Assembly (NCBI GenBank): GCA_046351095.1 | Contig: JAXLZC010000001.1 | Location: 1,178,001-1,242,000 of the forward strand | Direction of reading: 5' to 3' | DNA from: BQWY01 sp046351095 | GTDB taxonomy: Bacteria; Nitrospirota; Nitrospiria; Nitrospirales; Nitrospiraceae | Length of the DNA: 64,000 bases | Shown: positions 26,857-39,500 of the stretch, piece after piece | Numbering within the stretch: position 1 is the first letter of the stretch | Layout: every line of letters starts with the position of its first letter | Translations under genes and position numbers: made by a program | Notes under the pieces: generated by a model | What the model was told of the DNA's origin: nothing | The model's database searches: none | The model's input: the letters and a program-made list of their open reading frames with translations, nothing else

Positions 26857-27480
26857 TTACCCCTTTTTAGACTTCCGCACGAGCACGATGCCGTTTTCCG
26901 CCCCTGGCACCGAACCACGCACAAACAAGAGATTTTCATCAGCGCGCGCCTCAATCACTTTCAACCGATGAGTCGTCACGCGGTCGCTACCCATGTGCCC
27001 AGGAAGCGCCTTGTTCTTCCAGACGCGAGACGGGAACGAACTGCTGCCGATCGAACCAGGATGGCGATGGAACATGGACCCGTGAGTCTCAGGACCGCCG
27101 GCATAGTTGTGGCGCTTCATGACGCCTTGAAAACCCTTGCCTTTGGACACACCGATCACATCGACAAAATCGCCAGGCTTAAACAGATCAGCCTTCACGA
27201 CTTGCCCAACAGCGACATCCCCATCCTTCTTGAACTCGCGAAGGTGACGCTGCGGAGCCCCCTCCGACGCCTTGAAGTGCCCACGCTCGGCCTTCGACAA
27301 GCGGGAGGCCTTCACATCGCCGAACGACAACTGCACCGCTTCATAGCCGTCGCGCTCAGACGACTTCACCTGCACGACGCGACAAGGACCCGCCTCAATG
27401 ACGGTCACGGGGATCAGGGAATTCCCTTCTCCGTATATCTGCGTCATGCCCAATTTGCGCCCGATCAATCCATTCGTCAC
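26857..27480 (-). CDS. rplC: 50S ribosomal protein L3
   Basis: Early assembly protein reaching the peptidyl transferase centre. The 207-residue product begins with GTG at 27480 (V/MTNGLIGRKLGMTQIYGEGN). It contains GKGFQGVMKRHNYAGGPETH and GSIGSSSFPSRVWKNKALPG then HMGSDRVTTHRLKVIE, the conserved central extension. It lies between rpsJ and rplD. Confidence 0.98.
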   Translation of the reverse strand: MTNGLIGRKLGMTQIYGEGNSLIPVTVIEAGPCRVVQVKSSERDGYEAVQLSFGDVKASRLSKAERGHFKASEGAPQRHLREFKKDGDVAVGQVVKADLFKPGDFVDVIGVSKGKGFQGVMKRHNYAGGPETHGSMFHRHPGSIGSSSFPSRVWKNKALPGHMGSDRVTTHRLKVIEARADENLLFVRGSVPGAENGIVLVRKSKKG

Positions 27481-27517
27481 GACAGCCCCACCTTGACCAC
27501 AATTAACACGAAATAAA

Positions 27518-27832
27518 TTACAGCTTGATTTCGACGTCGACCCCAGCTGCGAGATTGAGCTTCATCAGCGAGTCCATCGTCTCCGGTGTCGGCTCCATGA
27601 TGTCCAACAGCCGCTTGTGCGTCCGCACCTCGAATTGCTCCCGCGACTTTTTGTCGCAGTGCGTGGCGCGCTGGACGGTCACCTTTTCCACTCGCGTGGG
27701 CAAGGGAATCGGGCCGACGACCCGGGCTCCCGTGCGGCGAACCGTATCCACAATTTCCGTGACCGACTGATCGAGCACACGATAGTCGAAGCCACGAAGC
27801 CTAATTCTGATTCGCTGATCTACTCTGACCAC
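27518..27832 (-). CDS. rpsJ: 30S ribosomal protein S10 / transcription factor NusE
   Basis: 30S head protein that also pairs with NusB in antitermination and binds NusG. The 104-residue product starts with GTG at 27832 (V/MVRVDQRIRIRLRGFDYRVL). It contains RTGARVVGPIPLPTRVEKVT and QFEVRTHKRLLDIMEPTPET. It directly follows tuf, the classical str-to-S10 junction. Confidence 0.98.
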   Translation of the reverse strand: MVRVDQRIRIRLRGFDYRVLDQSVTEIVDTVRRTGARVVGPIPLPTRVEKVTVQRATHCDKKSREQFEVRTHKRLLDIMEPTPETMDSLMKLNLAAGVDVEIKL

Positions 27833-27862
27833 GCGCCTACCCCTCTATCCAACGACGGATCG

Positions 27863-29068
27863 TTAAGCCAAGATTTCCGTGACGACGCCGGAGCCGACGG
27901 TCTTGCCGCCTTCACGCACGGCAAACCGCAACCCCACGTCCATCGCGATGGGCGAGATCAACTCCCCCGTCAAACTCACATTGTCCCCCGGCATCACCAT
28001 CTCCACCCCCGGATTCAACGTCACCACCCCCGTCACGTCCGTCGTCCGGAAATAGAACTGCGGCCGATACCCGTTGAAAAACGGGGTATGCCGTCCGCCT
28101 TCTTCCTTGGTGAGCACGTAGACTTCCGCCTTGAACTTCGTGTGCGGCGTGATGCTCCCGCCCTTCGCCAGCACCATCCCGCGTTCCACGTCTTCCTTCT
28201 TCGTCCCGCGCAACAACACGCCGATGTTGTCCCCCGCCTGGCCTTCATCCAAGACCTTGCGGAACATCTCGACGCCCGTCACGACGGTCTTCTGCGTCGG
28301 CTTCAAGCCCACGATTTCAATTTCGTCGCCCACCTTCACGATCCCGCGCTCGCAGCGGCCCGTCACCACGGTCCCGCGCCCGCTGATCGTAAACACGTCT
28401 TCGATCGGCATCAAGAACGGCTTGTCGATCGCGCGCGTCGGTGTCGGAATGTAGCTGTCGATCGAATCGAGCAACTTCAAGATCGACGGCACGCCCAACG
28501 GCCCTTGATCGCCCTCCATCGCCTTCAACGCCGAGCCCTGTACGATCGGCAACTTGTCGCCCGGGAAGTCATACTTCGACAACAGTTCCCGCACTTCGAC
28601 TTCCACCAACTCCAACAACTCGGGATCGTCGACCTTGTCGGCCTTGTTCAAGAACACGACGATGTAGGGCACCCCGACCTGGCGAGCCAAGAGAATGTGT
28701 TCGCGGGTCTGCGGCATGGGGCCGTCGGCCGCACTCACCACCAAGATCGCGCCGTCCATCTGCGCGGCGCCGGTGATCATGTTCTTCACATAGTCGGCGT
28801 GGCCCGGGCAGTCGACGTGCGCATAGTGGCGCTTGTCGGTTTCGTATTCGACGTGGCTGATCGCGATGGTCATGATCTTCGAGGCGTCGCGGCGACCTTG
28901 GCTCTCCGAGGCCTTCGCCACTTCGTCGTAGCTGATGAACTTCGCCATCCCCTTATCCGAGCAGACCTTCGTCAACGCCGCCGTCAACGTCGTCTTGCCG
29001 TGGTCCACGTGCCCAATCGTCCCAATGTTCACATGCGGCTTCTTCCGCTCAAATTTCGCCTTCGCCAT
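27863..29068 (-). CDS. tuf: Elongation factor Tu, copy 1 (str operon)
   Basis: GTPase that delivers aminoacyl-tRNA to the ribosomal A site. The 401-residue product has G1 GHVDHGKTTLTAALT, G3 DCPGHADYVKN, G4 NKADKVDD (the common NKCD reads NKAD here), then domains 2 and 3 ending VGSGVVTEILA. It follows fusA and precedes rpsJ. Its 1.2-kb sequence is repeated as the second copy at 44051-45256, with the same protein. The stop is TAA here and TAG in the second copy. Confidence 0.98.
   Translation of the reverse strand: MAKAKFERKKPHVNIGTIGHVDHGKTTLTAALTKVCSDKGMAKFISYDEVAKASESQGRRDASKIMTIAISHVEYETDKRHYAHVDCPGHADYVKNMITGAAQMDGAILVVSAADGPMPQTREHILLARQVGVPYIVVFLNKADKVDDPELLELVEVEVRELLSKYDFPGDKLPIVQGSALKAMEGDQGPLGVPSILKLLDSIDSYIPTPTRAIDKPFLMPIEDVFTISGRGTVVTGRCERGIVKVGDEIEIVGLKPTQKTVVTGVEMFRKVLDEGQAGDNIGVLLRGTKKEDVERGMVLAKGGSITPHTKFKAEVYVLTKEEGGRHTPFFNGYRPQFYFRTTDVTGVVTLNPGVEMVMPGDNVSLTGELISPIAMDVGLRFAVREGGKTVGSGVVTEILA
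27867..29068 (-). repeat. tuf repeat, copy 1
   Basis: This 1202-bp stretch appears identical to 44055-45256 in the same orientation. It runs from the last sense codon, which already differs in its third base (GCT against GCG), to the ATG. The flanks share nothing obvious. Sharp edges exactly at the gene ends suggest homogenisation by gene conversion. Confidence 0.9.
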
Positions 29069-29109
29069 AAGTCCCCCAATCCCTCCCAGGGTTGAATCGA
29101 GCCTAGCTC

Positions 29110-31191
<2,082 letters not shown>

Positions 31192-31291
31192 GGGCAACAC
31201 TCCTACACACAAGGTACGCAAACACGAGCTGGATAATACGAGACGCCTTCAGGGAAGGGCCACGCAGACGCAAGCTGCCGACTGGGGATGA

Positions 31292-31762
31292 TTACCAGCG
31301 GTAGTGCGCGAAGGCCTTATTGGCTTCCGCCATACGGTGGACGTCCTCCCGCTTCTTCACCGCCGCCCCCGTGTTATTGGAAGCGTCGAGCAATTCAGCG
31401 GCCAACTTCTCCACCATACTCTTACCAGAGCGAGACCGGGCAAACTCTGCAATCCACCGGAGCGCAAGGGACAACCGACGGGTTGGACGAATTTCAACCG
31501 GAACCTGATAGGAGGCGCCACCGACCCGGCGCGACTTGACCTCAACGACCGGCTTTACATTGTCCACGGCAGCACGAAAGACCTTCAGCGCATCGCCGCT
31601 CGTCTTCTTTTCGATGATATCGAACGCGCCATACGCGATCCGCTCGGCCGTGCTCTTCTTCCCCTTGGACATCAAGGCGCTGATGAACTTCCCGACAAGC
31701 CGGTCTCCGAACCGGGTATCGGGCAACGTTTCCCGCTGAGTTATCCCACCACCACGAGGCAT
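31292..31762 (-). CDS. rpsG: 30S ribosomal protein S7
   Basis: Nucleates assembly of the 30S head and contacts E-site tRNA. The 156-residue product begins MPRGGGITQRETLPDTRFGD. It contains RRVGGASYQVPVEIRPTRRL, and ends EDVHRMAEANKAFAHYRW as expected. It is the second gene of the str operon. Confidence 0.98.
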   Translation of the reverse strand: MPRGGGITQRETLPDTRFGDRLVGKFISALMSKGKKSTAERIAYGAFDIIEKKTSGDALKVFRAAVDNVKPVVEVKSRRVGGASYQVPVEIRPTRRLSLALRWIAEFARSRSGKSMVEKLAAELLDASNNTGAAVKKREDVHRMAEANKAFAHYRW

Positions 31763-31819
31763 GATCGACCTTTCTTCTCACGGCCGCAACGGCCGCCGAC
31801 TCTCGATATCGAACGATAC

Positions 31820-32191
31820 TTACTTGGGACGCTTGGCTCCGTACTTCGAACGACCCTGCTTCCGGTTGGCCACACCGACGGCATCCAACGTACCGCGGAC
31901 GATGTGATACCGCACACCAGGAAGGTCCTTCACACGGCCGCCGCGCACGAGCACGATCGAGTGCTCCTGCAGATTGTGCCCCACACCAGGGATATACGAC
32001 GTCACTTCGATACCGTTCGTCAGACGCACACGAGCGACCTTACGCAAGGCCGAGTTCGGCTTTTTCGGCGTGGTCGTATAGACACGCAGACAGACACCGC
32101 GCTTCTGCGGGCATCGCTTAAGGGCCGGACTCTTGGTCTTGCTCTTGACGAGCATCCGACCGTGACGAACAAGCTGATTGATTGTAGGCAT
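31820..32191 (-). CDS. rpsL: 30S ribosomal protein S12
   Basis: Decoding-centre protein. The 123-residue product has MPTINQLVRHGRMLVKSKTK, the conserved TTTPKKPNSALRKVARVRLT and RVKDLPGVRYHIVRGTLDAV. The positions where streptomycin-resistance changes usually occur (Lys in PKKPNS and the Lys of VKDLPG) are wild type. First gene of the str operon, behind a perfect consensus promoter. Confidence 0.98.
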   Translation of the reverse strand: MPTINQLVRHGRMLVKSKTKSPALKRCPQKRGVCLRVYTTTPKKPNSALRKVARVRLTNGIEVTSYIPGVGHNLQEHSIVLVRGGRVKDLPGVRYHIVRGTLDAVGVANRKQGRSKYGAKRPK

Positions 32192-32260
32192 GGCTTTCCG
32201 ATCTACGTATTAAAACTCAGCGAGCGCGGCCCAACCCTTCACCAGCCGCAAAGCCCGCGG

Positions 32261-32289
32261 ATTATAATGAGGTCACCGGCGACTGTCAA
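32261..32289 (-). promoter_or_regulatory. Perfect consensus promoter of the rpsL operon
   Basis: On the minus strand TTGACA (32284-32289) and TATAAT (32261-32266) are separated by exactly 17 bases. The discriminator after the -10 is CCGCGGG, GC-rich as in stringently controlled promoters. The -35 lies inside the dyad GACTGTCA...TGACAGTC (arms 32281-32288 and 32304-32311), just behind the rpoC stop. Transcription would start near 32254, about 60 nt before rpsL. Confidence 0.88.
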
Positions 32290-32318
32290 GCCGTTGACTG
32301 GCATGACAGTCGCATTCA

Positions 32319-35300
32319 TTACGCTCCCGTCGATGCATCACCCGCAACCGCCACAGGCGCGGCAGCGGCGGCCACTTCGTCCTTTTTTGGACCGGCCACA
32401 AACGTATCGCGGTACTCCAAGAAGCCGGTTCCCGCCGGAATGAGTCGTCCGACGATGACGTTTTCCTTGAGACCCCAGAGCCGATCGTCCTTGCCGTTGA
32501 TCGCCGCTTCCGTGAGCACGCGGGTCGTCTCTTGGAACGAGGCGGCCGACACAAAGCTCTCGGTCGTCAACGCAGCCTTGGTGATACCCAACAAGACCGG
32601 CTTGCCCAACGCGGGACGCCCGTCTTTTTGCATGACCTTCTCGTTTTCCGCTTCGAAGGCCACCTTGCTCACCTGGCTGCCCGGCAAAAATTCCGTATCG
32701 CCGGGATCTTCAATACGTACTTTTCGCAACATCTGTCGCACGATGATCTCGATGTGTTTGTCGTTGATCGACACGCCCTGGAGCCGATACACGTCCTGCA
32801 CTTCGTCGACTAAGTATTTTTGCAATTCCTTCGGACCGAGCACGTCGAGGATGTCGTGCGGGTTCGCGGATCCGTCCATCAACGGCTCGCCCGCGCGCAC
32901 CCAGTCGCCCTCGTGCACGTTCACGTGTTTACCCTTAGGAATAAAATACTCCTTCACGTCGCCCATTTTGTTGTCGACGACGACCTTGCGCATGCCCTTG
33001 ACGAATCCGCCGAACGACACTTCGCCGTCGATTTCGCTGATGACGGCGTGCTCCTTCGGCTTGCGCGCCTCGAACAATTCGGCCACACGCGGCAGACCGC
33101 CGGTGATGTCCTTGGTCTTCGTCGTTTCGCGCGGGATCTTCGCCAACACGTCGCCCGGCGACACGGTCGCGCCCTTTTCGACCAAGATGTGCGCACCGAC
33201 CGGCAAGAGATACCTCGCCGCGCCCGTCGCGGTGCTGACCTTCGAGGTCTTGCCCGACTCGTCTTTGATCGACAAGCGCGGACGGAGATTGCCACCCGTG
33301 TGCTCGACGACGACCTTACGCGACAACCCGGTGACCTCGTCGACGTCTTCCTTCATGGAGACGCCTTCGATGATGTCGCCGTAAGCCACACGTCCGCCGA
33401 CTTCCGTCAGAATCGAGAGTGAGTACGGATCCCACTCGACCAACCGCTGGCCGACCGTGACCGGGCCACCGTCCTTGATCTTGATACGTGCGCCGTACAC
33501 CACCGGATACTTTTCGCGCTCGCGTCCGGTATCGTCCGTAATGGCGATCTTGGCGTTGCGGCTCATAACCACCCATTCGCCGTCTTTGTTCTTCACGGCG
33601 ATGTTGTGGCTATGCACGTCGGCGCCCTTCTTGGCGTCGAAACTTAAGTACTTCATCTGACCGGCGTGTTTGGCTTCGAGCACGGTTTGCTCGACGACTT
33701 TGCTCGCCGTACCGCCGATGTGGAAGGTCCGCATCGTGAGCTGGGTGCCCGGCTCGCCGATGGACTGGGCGGCAATGACGCCGACCGGCTCGCCACGCTC
33801 GACCAAGCGCCCGCGCGCCAGGTCGCGACCGTAGCAGCGCTTGCAGACGCCGCGCGGCGTTTGGCACGTGAGCACCGAACGAATACGTACGCGGTCCAAA
33901 CCGGCCTCGACGACGGCCTTCGCGTTTTCTTCGTTGATATCTTCGTTGTGCCCGATGATGATCTCGCCCGTCACCGGGTCGCGAATATCTTCGCCGGCCA
34001 AGCGGCCGAGAATACGCTCTTCCAACGGTTCAATGACTTCGCCGCCTTCGACCAGCGCGGTGACCAGAATACCGTCGGTCGTACCGCAATCGTCCTCGCA
34101 CACGATCACGTCCTGGGCCACGTCGACCAAGCGACGCGTTAGGTACCCGGAGTTTGCGGTCTTCAACGCGGTATCGGCCAAACCTTTACGGGCGCCGTGC
34201 GTCGAGATGAAGTACTGCAACACGGTCAGGCCTTCGCGGAAGTTCGCGGTGATCGGCGTCTCGATGATTTCGCCGGACGGCTTGGCCATCAGTCCGCGCA
34301 TCCCGCCCAACTGACGAATCTGCTGGGCGCTCCCGCGCGCGCCGGAGTCGGCCATCATAAAGATCGGGTTGAACGCTTCGGCCTTTTTCGGATCGCCGCC
34401 CGCGCCCAACTCCTTCATCATCTCGCCGGCCACCTGCTCGGTGACGTGGGCCCAGATGTCGATGACCTTGTTGTAGCGTTCGCCGTTGGTGATCAGACCG
34501 TCGCTGTACTGCTTTTCGATCTCGTTGACTTCATGCTGGGCCTTCCCGATCAATTCGCCCTTTCGCGTCGGGATGTGCATGTTGTCGATGCAGATCGAAA
34601 TACCCGCCTTGGTGGCGTATTGGAACCCAGTCGCCTTGATGCGATCCAAAAACACGACGGTGTCGCGATGCCCGGTCTGCCGATAGACCGAGTCGATCAG
34701 ACGCGTCATTTCCTTTTTGGTCATCAACTGATTGGCGTAGCTGAAGGGCAACGACTTCGGCAGAATCTCGCTCAAGATGACGCGGCCGACCGTCGTTTGC
34801 TGCAACACGCCGTTGATGCGCACCTTCACGCGGGCATGTTCTTCGACTTGCCCCGCATCGTAGGCGATACGCATTTCTTCGCGGCTGCCGAACATCTTGC
34901 CTTCGCCCTTGGCCCCCGCGCGTTCCTTCGTCAACCAGTAGCAACCCAACACCATGTCCTGCGAGGGCACGGCGATCGGCTTGCCGCTGGCGGGCGACAA
35001 GATGTTGTTGATCGACATCATCAGCACGCGCGCTTCGATCTGCGCTTCGATGGACAACGGCACGTGCACGGCCATCTGGTCGCCGTCGAAGTCCGCGTTG
35101 AATGCGGCGCAGACGAGCGGATGCAACCGAATGGCTTTACCTTCGACCAAGACCGGGTCGAACGCCTGAATACCGAGTCGGTGCAGCGTCGGGGCGCGGT
35201 TGAGGAGAACCGGATGCTCGCGAATAACTTCGTCGAGCACGTCCCACACTTCCGGACGCTCTTTTTCGACCAGGCGCTTGGCGCTCTTGATGGTCGTGGC

Positions 35301-36473
35301 GGCGCCGCGTTCTTCCAGTTTGTGGAAGATAAACGGCTTAAACAACTCCAACGCCATCTTCTTCGGCAGGCCGCATTGGTTGAGCCGGAGTTCCGGCCCG
35401 ACGACGATGACGGTACGGCCGGAGTAGTCGACGCGTTTACCGAGGAGGTTCTGACGGAACCGGCCTTGTTTCCCCTTGAGCATGTCGCTCAGCGACTTCA
35501 ACGGACGCTTGTTCGGCCCACGGATGGCGCGTCCGCGCCGACCGTTGTCGAACAACGCATCGACCGCTTCCTGCAACATACGCATTTCGTTGCGGATGAT
35601 GACGCCCGGCGCTTTCAACTCGATCAAGCGCTTCAGGCGGTTGTTGCGGTTGATGACGCGGCGATACAGGTCGTTTAAGTCGGAAGTCGCGAAGCGGCCG
35701 CCGTCCAACGGCACAAGTGGACGCAATTCCGGCGGCAACACGGGGATGACGTCCATGATCATCCACTCGGGCTTGTTGCCGGAACGACGGAAGGCTTCGA
35801 GGACTTTCAAGCGCTTGGCATATTTTTTCTTCACCGCCGCGGAGGCCGTCGTGCGGGCCTTCGCCTGCATGTCGTCCCACAAGGCGTTGATGTCTACGCG
35901 GCGCAACAGGTCGCGGATGGCGTCGGCGCCGATCCCGACCTTAAACGCACCTGCGCCGTATTCATCGTGTAACGCGCGCAACTTGTCTTCGCTGACCAAT
36001 TCTTTTTCGCTGAGCGAGGTCGTGCCCGGATCGATGACGACATAGCTCTCGAAATAGAGAATCTTTTCGAGCGACTTCAGGCTCATGTCGAGCAAGGTGC
36101 CGATGCGGCTAGGCACACCCTTCAAAAACCAGATGTGCGCAACCGGGGCGGCCAACTCGATGTGGCCCATCCGCTCGCGGCGGACTTTCGACTGGATGAC
36201 TTCGACGCCGCACTTATCGCAGACGATGCCGCGATGTTTCATGCGCTTGTACTTGCCACAGTTACACTCCCAATCCTTCGTCGGGCCGAAAATTTTGGCG
36301 CAGAACAGCCCGTCTTTTTCCGGCTTAAACGAACGATAGTTGATCGTCTCCGGCTTCTTCACTTCGCCGTAGGACCAGGAGCGAATTTTCTCCGGAGAAG
36401 ACACACGGATGCGGATCGAATCAAACGAAACGCCGTCCCGCGGTTTTTCGAACAGGGTGTATACACCTTCCAA
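32319..36473 (-). CDS. rpoC: DNA-directed RNA polymerase beta' subunit
   Basis: Catalytic subunit of RNA polymerase. The 1384-residue product has the N-terminal zinc ribbon (CNCGKYKRMKHRGIVCDKCG, about 70-90), the catalytic NADFDGDQMAVHVPLS with three Asp (about 460), the bridge helix and trigger loop region (GARKGLADTALKTANSGYLT), and a second zinc site (CEDD, CQTPRGVCKRCYG). Length is slightly below that of E. coli, with no large lineage insert seen. The start is TTG at 36473 with AAGGAGG seven bases upstream; no closer ATG exists. It follows rpoB by 56 bases. Confidence 0.98.
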   Translation of the reverse strand: MEGVYTLFEKPRDGVSFDSIRIRVSSPEKIRSWSYGEVKKPETINYRSFKPEKDGLFCAKIFGPTKDWECNCGKYKRMKHRGIVCDKCGVEVIQSKVRRERMGHIELAAPVAHIWFLKGVPSRIGTLLDMSLKSLEKILYFESYVVIDPGTTSLSEKELVSEDKLRALHDEYGAGAFKVGIGADAIRDLLRRVDINALWDDMQAKARTTASAAVKKKYAKRLKVLEAFRRSGNKPEWMIMDVIPVLPPELRPLVPLDGGRFATSDLNDLYRRVINRNNRLKRLIELKAPGVIIRNEMRMLQEAVDALFDNGRRGRAIRGPNKRPLKSLSDMLKGKQGRFRQNLLGKRVDYSGRTVIVVGPELRLNQCGLPKKMALELFKPFIFHKLEERGAATTIKSAKRLVEKERPEVWDVLDEVIREHPVLLNRAPTLHRLGIQAFDPVLVEGKAIRLHPLVCAAFNADFDGDQMAVHVPLSIEAQIEARVLMMSINNILSPASGKPIAVPSQDMVLGCYWLTKERAGAKGEGKMFGSREEMRIAYDAGQVEEHARVKVRINGVLQQTTVGRVILSEILPKSLPFSYANQLMTKKEMTRLIDSVYRQTGHRDTVVFLDRIKATGFQYATKAGISICIDNMHIPTRKGELIGKAQHEVNEIEKQYSDGLITNGERYNKVIDIWAHVTEQVAGEMMKELGAGGDPKKAEAFNPIFMMADSGARGSAQQIRQLGGMRGLMAKPSGEIIETPITANFREGLTVLQYFISTHGARKGLADTALKTANSGYLTRRLVDVAQDVIVCEDDCGTTDGILVTALVEGGEVIEPLEERILGRLAGEDIRDPVTGEIIIGHNEDINEENAKAVVEAGLDRVRIRSVLTCQTPRGVCKRCYGRDLARGRLVERGEPVGVIAAQSIGEPGTQLTMRTFHIGGTASKVVEQTVLEAKHAGQMKYLSFDAKKGADVHSHNIAVKNKDGEWVVMSRNAKIAITDDTGREREKYPVVYGARIKIKDGGPVTVGQRLVEWDPYSLSILTEVGGRVAYGDIIEGVSMKEDVDEVTGLSRKVVVEHTGGNLRPRLSIKDESGKTSKVSTATGAARYLLPVGAHILVEKGATVSPGDVLAKIPRETTKTKDITGGLPRVAELFEARKPKEHAVISEIDGEVSFGGFVKGMRKVVVDNKMGDVKEYFIPKGKHVNVHEGDWVRAGEPLMDGSANPHDILDVLGPKELQKYLVDEVQDVYRLQGVSINDKHIEIIVRQMLRKVRIEDPGDTEFLPGSQVSKVAFEAENEKVMQKDGRPALGKPVLLGITKAALTTESFVSAASFQETTRVLTEAAINGKDDRLWGLKENVIVGRLIPAGTGFLEYRDTFVAGPKKDEVAAAAAPVAVAGDASTGA

Positions 36474-36529
36474 GGTCGTTCCTCCTTGTGAGCTGTGCGC
36501 CGGCTCGGTGGTCGATAACGGACTACGCG

Positions 36530-39500
36530 TTACTCCTGCGACTTCACGAGTTCAACGTCCAGACCCAAACTCTGCAACTCTTTCACCAACACGTTGAAAG
36601 ATTCCGGCAAGCCAGGCTCCAAATACGGCTCGCCCTTAACGATCGCCTCGTACATCCGCGAGCGACCCGGGACGTCGTCGGACTTGACCGTCAGGAACTC
36701 CTGCAACGTCGACGCGGCGCCGTAGGCCTGCAATGCCCAGACTTCCATTTCGCCCAAACGCTGGCCGCCGAATTGGGCCTTACCGCCCAACGGCTGCTGC
36801 GTGACCAACGAGTACGGGCCGATCGACCGCGCGTGGATCTTGTCGTCCACGAGGTGGTGCAACTTCAACATATACATGTAGCCGACGGTGACCGGGCTAT
36901 CGAACTTGTCCCCGGTGCGTCCGTCGAAGAGCGCCGTTTGCCCGCTGGGGGGCAACCCGCCCTTCTTCAACAGGTCCTTGATTTCCTTTTCCGAGGCGCC
37001 GTCGAACACCGGGCTCGACACGTGCAACCCGAGCGCCTTCGCCGCCCACCCCAAGTGGGTTTCCAAAATCTGACCGACGTTCATACGCGACGGCACGCCG
37101 AGCGGATTCAGCACGATATCGACCGGCGTTCCATCCGGCAAATACGGCATATCCTCTTCCGGCAAGACGCGCGACACGACACCCTTGTTACCGTGACGAC
37201 CGGCCATCTTGTCGCCGACCTGGATCTTGCGCTTCATTGCGATGTGCACTTTGACGAGCTTCAAGACGCCCGGCGGCAATTCGTCGCCTCGTTTCAGACG
37301 GCCTACCTTTTCATCGTACATCGTCTGGAGGATTTCGATCTGCTCCTTGGCGCGACGCTCGATCTCGTCCAACTCGCCCTGCTCGTCCGGATCCGCAAGG
37401 ATCGTGTGGCGCAGTTCGTCGTCGGACAATTGACGCAACACTTCCGCCGTCAGCTTGCCCTTCTTCTTCAAGACGACTTCGCCCGACTCCGGATCCATGA
37501 TGTCGCGGCCGACCACACGGCCGAGCATAAACTTCCGGATCTTCTTCACCTTCTCTTCTTCGATGATCCGGATTTCGTCCTGGTGGTCGCGCTGCAACTT
37601 CAACGCATCTTCGTTTTCGATGATGCGCGAGCGCTCGTCCTTATCCATACCCTTGCGCGAGAAGATCTTCACGTCGACGACGATGCCTTCGACGCCCGGC
37701 GGTACGGTCAACGACGTATCCTTCACGTCGCCGGCCTTTTCGCCGAAGATCGCGCGCAAGAGTTTTTCTTCCGGCGTCAGCTGCGTCTCGCCCTTCGGCG
37801 TGACCTTGCCGACCAAAATATCGCCCGGCTTCACTTCCGCGCCGATGCGGATGATGCCGCTCTCGTCGAGATTCCGGAGCGCTTCTTCGCCGACATTCGG
37901 AATGTCGCGCGTGATTTCTTCCTTGCCCAACTTCGTATCGCGCGCTTCGACGTCGAACTCTTCGATGTGAATCGACGTAAACACGTCTTCCCGGACGACG
38001 CGCTCGCTCAGGAGGATGGCGTCTTCGAAGTTGTAGCCGCCCCAGGGCATAAACGCGACGAGCACGTTTTTCCCTAAGGCCAATTCGCCACGATCGATGG
38101 CCGGCCCGTCCGCCAAGACTTGCTGCTTCTTGACGGGTTGGCCCAAACGTACGATCGGCGTCTGCGTGATACAGGTGTTTTGATTCGAGCGCTGGAACTT
38201 CACGAGGTCGTATACATCCAACCCTGTGTCGCCGCGCTTGCGTCCGTCCTTGCCCAATTCGGCGCGGACCACGATGCGGGTCGCATCCACACTCTCGACG
38301 ACGCCCGGACGCTTCGCCAAGACGACGTAGCCCGAGTCGCGCGCGACGACCGCTTCCATGCCGGTGCCGACCAGCGGCGACTCGCTCTTGAGGAGCGGCA
38401 CGGCCTGACGTTGCATGTTCGATCCCATCAAGGCGCGGTTCGCGTCGTCGTGTTCCAAAAACGGCACCATGGCGGTCGCGACGCTGACGACTTGCTTCGG
38501 CGACACGTCCATGTACTCCACACGCTCCGGCGGCGTCGTCACGAAGTCGCCGGCGGCACGCGCCGTCACGGTTTCTGACGTCAAACGCGCTTGCGCGTCG
38601 ACGGCAGAGTTCGCCTGCGCCACGATGTACTTGTCCCCTTCGATGGCGGAGAGATATTCGATCTCGTCCGTCACGCGGCTCTTCGTCACCTTGCGATACG
38701 GCGCTTCGATAAAGCCGAATTCGTTGATCCGCGCGTAGGTCGCGAGCGACGTGATCAAACCGATGTTCGGACCTTCCGGCGTTTCGATCGGACAGATACG
38801 GCTGTAGTGCGAGGGGTGCACGTCGCGCACTTCGAAACCGGCGCGCTCGCGCGTCAAACCACCTGGTCCAAGGGCCGACAGACGACGCTTGTGCGTAATT
38901 TCCGCCAAGGGATTCGTCTGGTCCATAAACTGCGACAGCTGGCTGCTGCTGAAAAATTCCTTGATGGCGGCCACGACCGGCTTGGCATTGATGAGGTCGT
39001 GCGGGAGCACGGTCTCCATGTCGAGCAGGTTCATGCGCTCTTTGATGCTGCGCTCCATCCGCACGAGGCCGAGGCGCACTTGGTTTTCCAAGAGTTCGCC
39101 GACGGACCGCACGCGCCGATTGCCCAAGTGGTCGATGTCGTCGACCTCGCCTTTGCCGACCTTCAGATTGATGAGGTACCGAATGACTTCGACAATGTCT
39201 TCCTTCGTCAACGTCCGCTGTTCGAGCGGTAGATCGAGTCCGAGCTTCTTGTTCAGCTTGAGCCGACCGACAGGCGACAGGTCGTAACGTTTGGCGCTCT
39301 GGAACAAATTGTCGAACAGGGCCTTGGCGGTTTCAATCGACGGCGTCTCACCCGGACGGAGGCGCTTGTAGATCTCGACCATCGCCTCTTCCTTCGAGGC
39401 GGTTTTTTCCATCTCCAACGTATCGAGAATGACGGGCGTCTGCGTCGCCTGGTCCAGGTAGATGACCTTAAAGGAGTCCAGGTGACTCTCGGCCATCTTC

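Noticed and set aside
27617..29095. Long plus-strand frame (492 codons) opposite tuf, repeated opposite the second tuf at 43967-45415
   Set aside because: It is the shadow of a highly biased coding sequence; its His/Arg/Asp-rich translation is an artefact of codon usage on the other strand.
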